From positions 124,001 to 188,000 of the forward strand of contig JAVYIG010000321.1 in the NCBI GenBank assembly GCA_035222895.1: a DNA stretch of 64,000 bases. The letters are read 5' to 3'. Shown piece after piece: positions 58,192 to 64,000 of this stretch (its first letter is position 1; every line of letters begins with the position of its first letter). The notes beneath the pieces were generated by a model, which saw only the letters and a program-made list of their open reading frames with translations, did not search any database and was not told the DNA's origin. Origin of the DNA: Strongylocentrotus droebachiensis. Lineage: Eukaryota > Echinodermata > Echinoidea > Camarodonta > Strongylocentrotidae. The translations under genes were made by a program, and so were the position numbers.

Positions 58192-60952
58192 ACAAACTAA
58201 TCAACTGATCTCTTAAACATTAACAAGTTCCTGTGATACTGGAGAACGAAAGTATGACAAGTATTTATCTTGGGTAGCACTAATCAGCCCTCTTACCAAG
58301 GCGCTGATCAAGAAGACAGCAATGAAGAGAAAGGAGCAACAGAGAGAATGTTAGATTAATCAAGAGCATTAAGAGCATCGTGATAGCATGTCCTAGAGGC
58401 TTCTCTATTCAAGACGATTGGATGAAGGTCGCGACAAGTTCAATGGATGCAGCAATCGTGTTACCATGGCAACTCGCATCTCAAAATGAAATGTGTACCT
58501 CAAGCTGACAAAGGAAGGATGGAGCCAGAGTGAGGAGGAGTAGATGTATAAAGAGAGTTCTTCGAGGATAGTATATTGGATGAGAATGAACAGCTGCCAA
58601 ATGATTGAAGTGTTACAGAGGTTTAAACCGATTCAGGATGTGCTTGTATAATGAGAAGGTTTATAATGAGGTTACACAAAGTTTCGCATAAGAATGCTTT
58701 GGCTTCTTCCAAAAATAGGTCATTACATAGATAGCAGGTCATTACAAGGAGATATTGATACAGTAATGTCTGAGATTCATCAAATATTAAAGCTATGAAG
58801 AAAGAGATGGATATTACATTTTTAATCAATTTTTTTTTTAAAGATGGTCAGTAGAACTTGGTGTTTGAAGTATAACTTAAAGGCATTTGATTAGTAATAC
58901 ATGAGCTGACGAATATGCGGAATGGCTGGCTGAAAATATGTGGCCAGATGTTGTTGGACGACTAAGATACACGGAGGTAATCCTTCATCAGCAAGTTTCG
59001 AGTGCTACCAAGATTTCCATACGACGCAAGCAAGGTTCGATTGAAGATGTCATGCATCCCAGGATAGCTTTTTAGAGAGTGAATATAGAGAAAGGGCTCT
59101 TGTGCTTCTATGAAGTGAGACCCAGCTTTCTGAAGCACACACAGTCGTTATAGTAATAACATTTCCTTCTGCGAGTCGACGAAGAGAACTCCGGTAATTT
59201 AGCAATTCAGGCGTCAGAATCAGGGCGTCGACAAACTCTGTACATTCAGTCACTGAATTGAGGCCTTTTTCTTGTAAATAATAGCTTGAAAGATTGTAGC
59301 CAGAAGACTGCGAGAATCAGAGAATGTCGATATATTAGAGAAAGAGAGATAAGAAAGTATAAAAGTAATATATTAAAGATGTTTGTGCACAATGTATGAT
59401 TCAACAATGGAAATAAGTATAGATATATGTCAAGACCAATTATGACAGTGTATTAGGAATTTGACCCTGTGGTATTATAAGTAGTCTTTTGTTTAAGTGC
59501 ATGCACCTGCTACATGAAAATTCAATTCATTGGAGGAGAAATAATCTTAATAATAACCAAATGTAGACTATTTTTAACATCATCTTTAATTTCACGGTGG
59601 TAATTTTGTTTTCTTCATCTTGACAAAAATGACAAAATATTTAGTTTTGTCAATTTAAACATTTGGGGAATTTGTATTAGCTGCATTAATACCTTAATAT
59701 TTAACATTTGCTCTATAATCCAGGAAGTGATACATTCCCTATTATGTGTTTTCGAGATGGCTTTCAGCTGTCATGAATCATTTGTGATCCTTCAATTTGT
59801 GTGGTACCACTGCCAAAGAAATAGTACTTTCTGATATAGTTGAGAGTATAATTTTCATTTCATATAGTTGTTCAAATAGAGGCACCTTTCAGAATCTGCA
59901 CTAACTTACAAGAAAATAGGTGACAATTGATGAATCTCTTTGTATTCTTGCTAGTAGATTTAGTGACAATTCAAGTTTCAGCATTCAAAACATACATCTT
60001 CTGCTAGATTACATGTAGAAAGAGTCTGTTGTATGTACTGACTTGTCCTTAGTTATATGAATAGTTTTATATCTCTTTGTTTTGTTTCTTACAAATTCCA
60101 GGTAGTCCCCTTATGTACATGTATGCCATAACTGTTTGTTTTCTCTCTGATGAACATATTCAATACACAAATTGATTTTTTTTTCTTCCAATTACAATGG
60201 ATAGGGATTTTATTCTGTAATTGAGGAAATTTACCATGTTTCTTTATACCAAAGCCAAATGCAAATTACAATAACATGTATATGGAGTATAGATTATTGA
60301 AGTTAATGGATTGTATATTATTTGTGATTTTTTTTTTTTGCCCCTGAAAAAGGCCATCTAGTCATTCATTATATATCTACTTGAATGACAAGATTTGATG
60401 AATGTGGAGTATGAGAGTTTATTTTGTCAAACAGAACTGTTAAGAGATACAAGTTACCTATGTAGTGAAATGATATCACGAAAGTGCACAGCTCATTTTA
60501 GTATAAAATGTTATGCAGCTCATCCTTTGTACATTACCAGTCATTCAGAAACAAGTTATGAAAGTTTGTGAACTAAAAAAGAGAAAATACCTCATAGCAA
60601 CTTTTCAATCATGTGGCACTTTATTAGTTCTTAACTTGTGAATTCATTCCTCATATCTTGAAAGAAAGCGTTGGTTTAATGAACAGAAAATTGACTCTAT
60701 ATTTGTTTGTAATATTTTGGAGATGTTATCACCAATTTTTCCAGTCACAAAGTTACAGTCACATTGCACACTCACTGAATTCTATTGATGTTCGTTATAT
60801 GTACCGATGGTTAATGGGTAGTCACACTGGACGTTATGACTATATAGTTTTAGTTAGTCACGATATGGATCAAATATATTTGTTTATTTATAGTATAAAT
60901 GACCTGTGCATATTCATGTTAAAGATTAATAAATTTCCATTTTCGGGCACTT
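58192..60952 (+). other. Probable long 3' UTR of the X11/Mint gene
   Basis: From the TAA codon to the first canonical AATAAA that I found (60928-60933). That signal is followed within 20-50 nt by a GT-rich stretch (TTGATTTATGTTTGGGGTTC), a good cleavage context. An ATTAAA occurs earlier at 58787. The stretch is AT-rich and nearly free of transposon-like repeats, unlike the introns. No other gene is seen in it. The end point is inferred. Confidence 0.5.
60928..60933 (+). terminator. Predicted poly(A) signal AATAAA
   Basis: Canonical hexamer with a GT-rich element 20-50 nt downstream. An alternative AATAAA lies at 62056-62061. Confidence 0.45.
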
Positions 60953-63900
60953 AGTTGATTTATGTTTGGGGTTCGACTGGTTATTGGCAAATAATTTTCT
61001 GATACATGTTAAAATATTAAAAAACTTCATTTATTTTAGATGAAACAATTTTTTGTTGGAGAGTGATTTCTTTGTAATGTGTCTTTGTACATGTTTTCCT
61101 TCTCCCTTATCATACTACATCACAAACAAAGACATGCATGTACATGTAGATCTCGCTCTAACTATCATCATATGTATTATTCTTCCTCTATTCTCATCAT
61201 AATTTCTGTAAAGTATTCTAACATTTGTTTCTTTAGAAGAAAAAAGGGGTAGTTAGGGTACCCAATCCTAGTAGAAGTGTTTTGTAATCTTCCTGTATAT
61301 TTGAATAATTTTTAACTGAATACCAAGATTTTTTTGTTTATTGATTCTGTGAGAGAGAAAAAATGGTGCTTTTGTAAAGATGACAAATTATGTATTTAAA
61401 CACTATGTAGTTAAGTAGCAGCAAGTAATATTGGCTGTCTTTTAATGTATTCAATTATTATGTTCTATATATATGTATGAAGGCCAGCCACACTTTAGGA
61501 CCCAACTGTGAACTGAGTTTGGAAGAAATTGCAATAGTATGAGATGCAAAGTTTTTGAAATGTAAATTTTTCTTTATCTGTCTGAATGACCATATGCACC
61601 ATCATATTAGTAGTGCTGGATGAGAGGAAAGACCTGATTGGTCCAAATGATAGTCGAGTCACTTAAGTGAGACAAGCCGCATGACTGCCTACAGATTTGT
61701 AGCCAATTTGGTCTTTAAACCTCAACTGAATGGCTTATGAAATACTCTGAATTTTCAGTGTTTAACGTCTTTAAGGGCATCTGGGACCTGTTTTCAGAAG
61801 AATTTATATTCTTTAGACTTCTCGCCCTTTTGCAATTTTTTTAAGAATCTAGTTTCATTGTGGTCATAAGGTGTGTGGTGGTCTTCCTAATGATTCCAAT
61901 CTCCAATTATTTATGTTTTGTGTTCATCTATGGACATACTGTACAAAAAAAAACAATTATATCATATAGGGCTTCTCACCACGGTCATAGTTTATCATCT
62001 CACCAACAGTAGAGTTTAGCCATCAGAATTACGCCTTGTATATATGATTTTGGAAAATAAAATGTCCCCATTATAAATATACCATGTTCTATATTAGTTA
62101 TGTCGTGCATATTTTTGCCAATGATCATTACTATCACTATGTAGTACATGTAACTATATGTATGAAGACAAAATCTGTCAATTTTATACACCTCCAATTT
62201 TTATTATCATTTTTATTATGATCTTTAAAAAAAAAAGTTTTCTAGGTTTATCTGTAGCAATGATAACGTTGTGTATGTTTGTTGTTTCATTTTGATCAAG
62301 AATGATCAGGATGAATTATTTTATACTTGGTCGTTTGAATACCTGTCAATGTCTTGTATAACATAGTGTATCACTGTACACATCTGTAATGACTATTACT
62401 GAGATTTAGGCACTGATAATTTTCCAATTCGCTGCATATGGACAGAAGAACAGATGACTGATTCTAGAAAAATTCCAATTATTCATATTTTTCTTTTGAT
62501 TATTTTCTATAACACTCTCTCTATAGGTCAAATTACTATTACTTTGCGGAGCCCATAGATCTACGGCTGTTTTGATCTCCTTATGTTTAATACTATAATC
62601 CGAATGCACAGAATATTCAAGCAATGCAGTTATAATTAGAGCTGCTATGAGTTAATATTTAATGAACAATTATTATTTTTAACCCGATTCAATTTTGGCA
62701 GTTTATTTGAGCTAGAGCTGTAGTCCAGAAAAAAATTATTGAGCTTATATTGTATATTTTGCATTTCAACACTATATACGCTTTAGATCAAAAGAGACAG
62801 CAGTTATAGAAGATGATTTTTAAAAAGATATTTAGAAGATGTTTTGATATGTACACAGTTTACTGCTTATATCCAATACCCGTTAAAGTAAGCCAGTCTG
62901 AATATATTGTGATGAAAACTAATGCTATGAATGATGATGATGGTGATGATGATAGTGGTGGTGATGATGATTATGATGATTATGATAGGGATGTTATTGG
63001 TGATTTAAATGATCCACATTTGTTTGTCAAACTAACTCTGCTCTCTTATAAATTGATTCATATGAGCAAGAGATGACAGTGGGAGATTCAACAGAAAAAT
63101 AATTTTTATATTTCTTATTTAAAGTACAGGCATGTGATTGTATAAACATTAAATAGTTAAATACATTTTTCTTGTGGGGATAAATTTACTGTTCGTCATG
63201 GAAGGTGGTTTCAGTAGATTGATGTATCTTGTTGAAAAACTATATCAATATTGTCTTGATAAAATGTGTATTTCCTGTCAAGGAATATGTATGCGTTGGA
63301 TTCTCAAGTCTCCACTTAAAATTCCATAGCCTTATACGTTGCTTAGATTTGAAAATACAAATGATTTCCTCTCGATTTAATTATTTTCTTTATTAATGTA
63401 AGAATTTATCCCATATGAAGTAAGCTCATTTATTGATTATGTACGAGGTATGATGAGATACAATGTGATGAGACTAGGAAACTAAAAGCCACTATGTTGA
63501 TATATATCATGTACACTACTCTGATTGCATATAACAATTATGAAGATATCATGCATATTAAAAACAAAAAAATATTGATGAACATTTAACAAAACTGTCT
63601 GCCAGTCTCTTTTGTGTGATGTAAATATGTGATTGTAGTTTTGTAGTATTAGGTGCCTCTTGCTTTAAATTGGTGATCGAGTACAATTCTAAACTCAAAT
63701 GCAGCTTTTATAGGGGAAGTGCACCCTGATATGAAGTTGGTTTTAATAGAAGCAGAAAAGTGAGAGGAACAGGTCAGTGAAAGATTGGGCAAATTCTGAT
63801 CAAAAATAAGATAATTATGATTTTTTGAAGTTTTGATAAAAGGTATAGACCAGTTCTGGTCATACGATTGCATTGTGGAAGCGATCAGAAAAAGTTGATC

Positions 63901-64000
63901 ATCTAGCATATAAGTATCGGTGTGTACTGCAAGGTTCTGGAATCATCAACATGATAAGAAACTTGGCCCAGTCTTGGTAAAGTTACAAGCACTGTACGCA
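60953..64000. other. Downstream AT-rich non-coding DNA
   Basis: No exon recognised. It holds a second AATAAA (62056), a (GAT)n tract (62933-62990) and a foldback-type repeat arm near 63710. It may include an alternative longer 3' UTR. Confidence 0.5.
62933..62990. repeat. (GAT)n tract
   Basis: GATGATGATGGTGATGATGA-type repeats that encode a meaningless Asp run. Confidence 0.85.

Overview
This is a eukaryotic, intron-rich, AT-rich window. It looks like invertebrate deuterostome DNA, most likely a sea urchin (echinoid). That placement is an inference from the long repeat-filled introns, abundant (CT)n/(GA)n and poly-G/poly-C tracts, many foldback (MITE-like) elements and tRNA-derived SINE fragments, together with a protein very close to vertebrate X11/Mint. 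There are no bacterial-style genes. Almost all long open frames are chance frames in introns or simple repeats.

The window holds one confidently recognised gene, on the + strand from about 22.7 kb to about 61 kb: the X11/Mint adaptor gene (APBA, amyloid-beta precursor protein-binding family A). Eight core coding exons join in frame: 37908-38053, 48575-48676, 49172-49366, 50998-51177, 55253-55465, 56738-56857, 57433-57573 and 58120-58191. They give a PTB domain, a PTB-PDZ linker helix, two PDZ domains and a C-terminus ending PVYI. Upstream lie two alternative, mutually similar first coding exons, 22669-22909 and 24001-24064. Both end in a phase-1 donor that fits the first PTB exon. A 39-nt in-frame microexon candidate (45637-45675) sits where vertebrate X11 carries a short basic PTB insert. 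Predicted products are about 469 aa (exon 1a) or 410 aa (exon 1b), each 13 aa longer with the microexon.

Layout: 1-22.6 kb is upstream non-coding DNA with several inverted-repeat elements, simple repeats and no recognised exon. 22.6-24.1 kb holds the alternative first exons. 24.1-37.9 kb is a 13.8-kb intron with tandem duplications, a nested transposon pair, a long pyrimidine tract and a SINE tail. 38-58 kb holds the PTB and PDZ exons. Its introns carry a family of ~75-bp palindromes, a strong hairpin and a 112-bp x 20 tandem array that ends about 30 bp before the PDZ1 exon. 58.2-61 kb is a probable long 3' UTR ending near an AATAAA with a GU-rich downstream element. 61-64 kb is non-coding.

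The points most worth a second look are: the duplicated first exons, the PTB microexon and a 15-nt tandem donor that could tune the PTB domain; a 66-residue in-frame extension upstream of the PTB exon; and the 112-bp array, which appears to have grown inside a small terminal-inverted-repeat element and whose unit looks like a complete 3' splice site.
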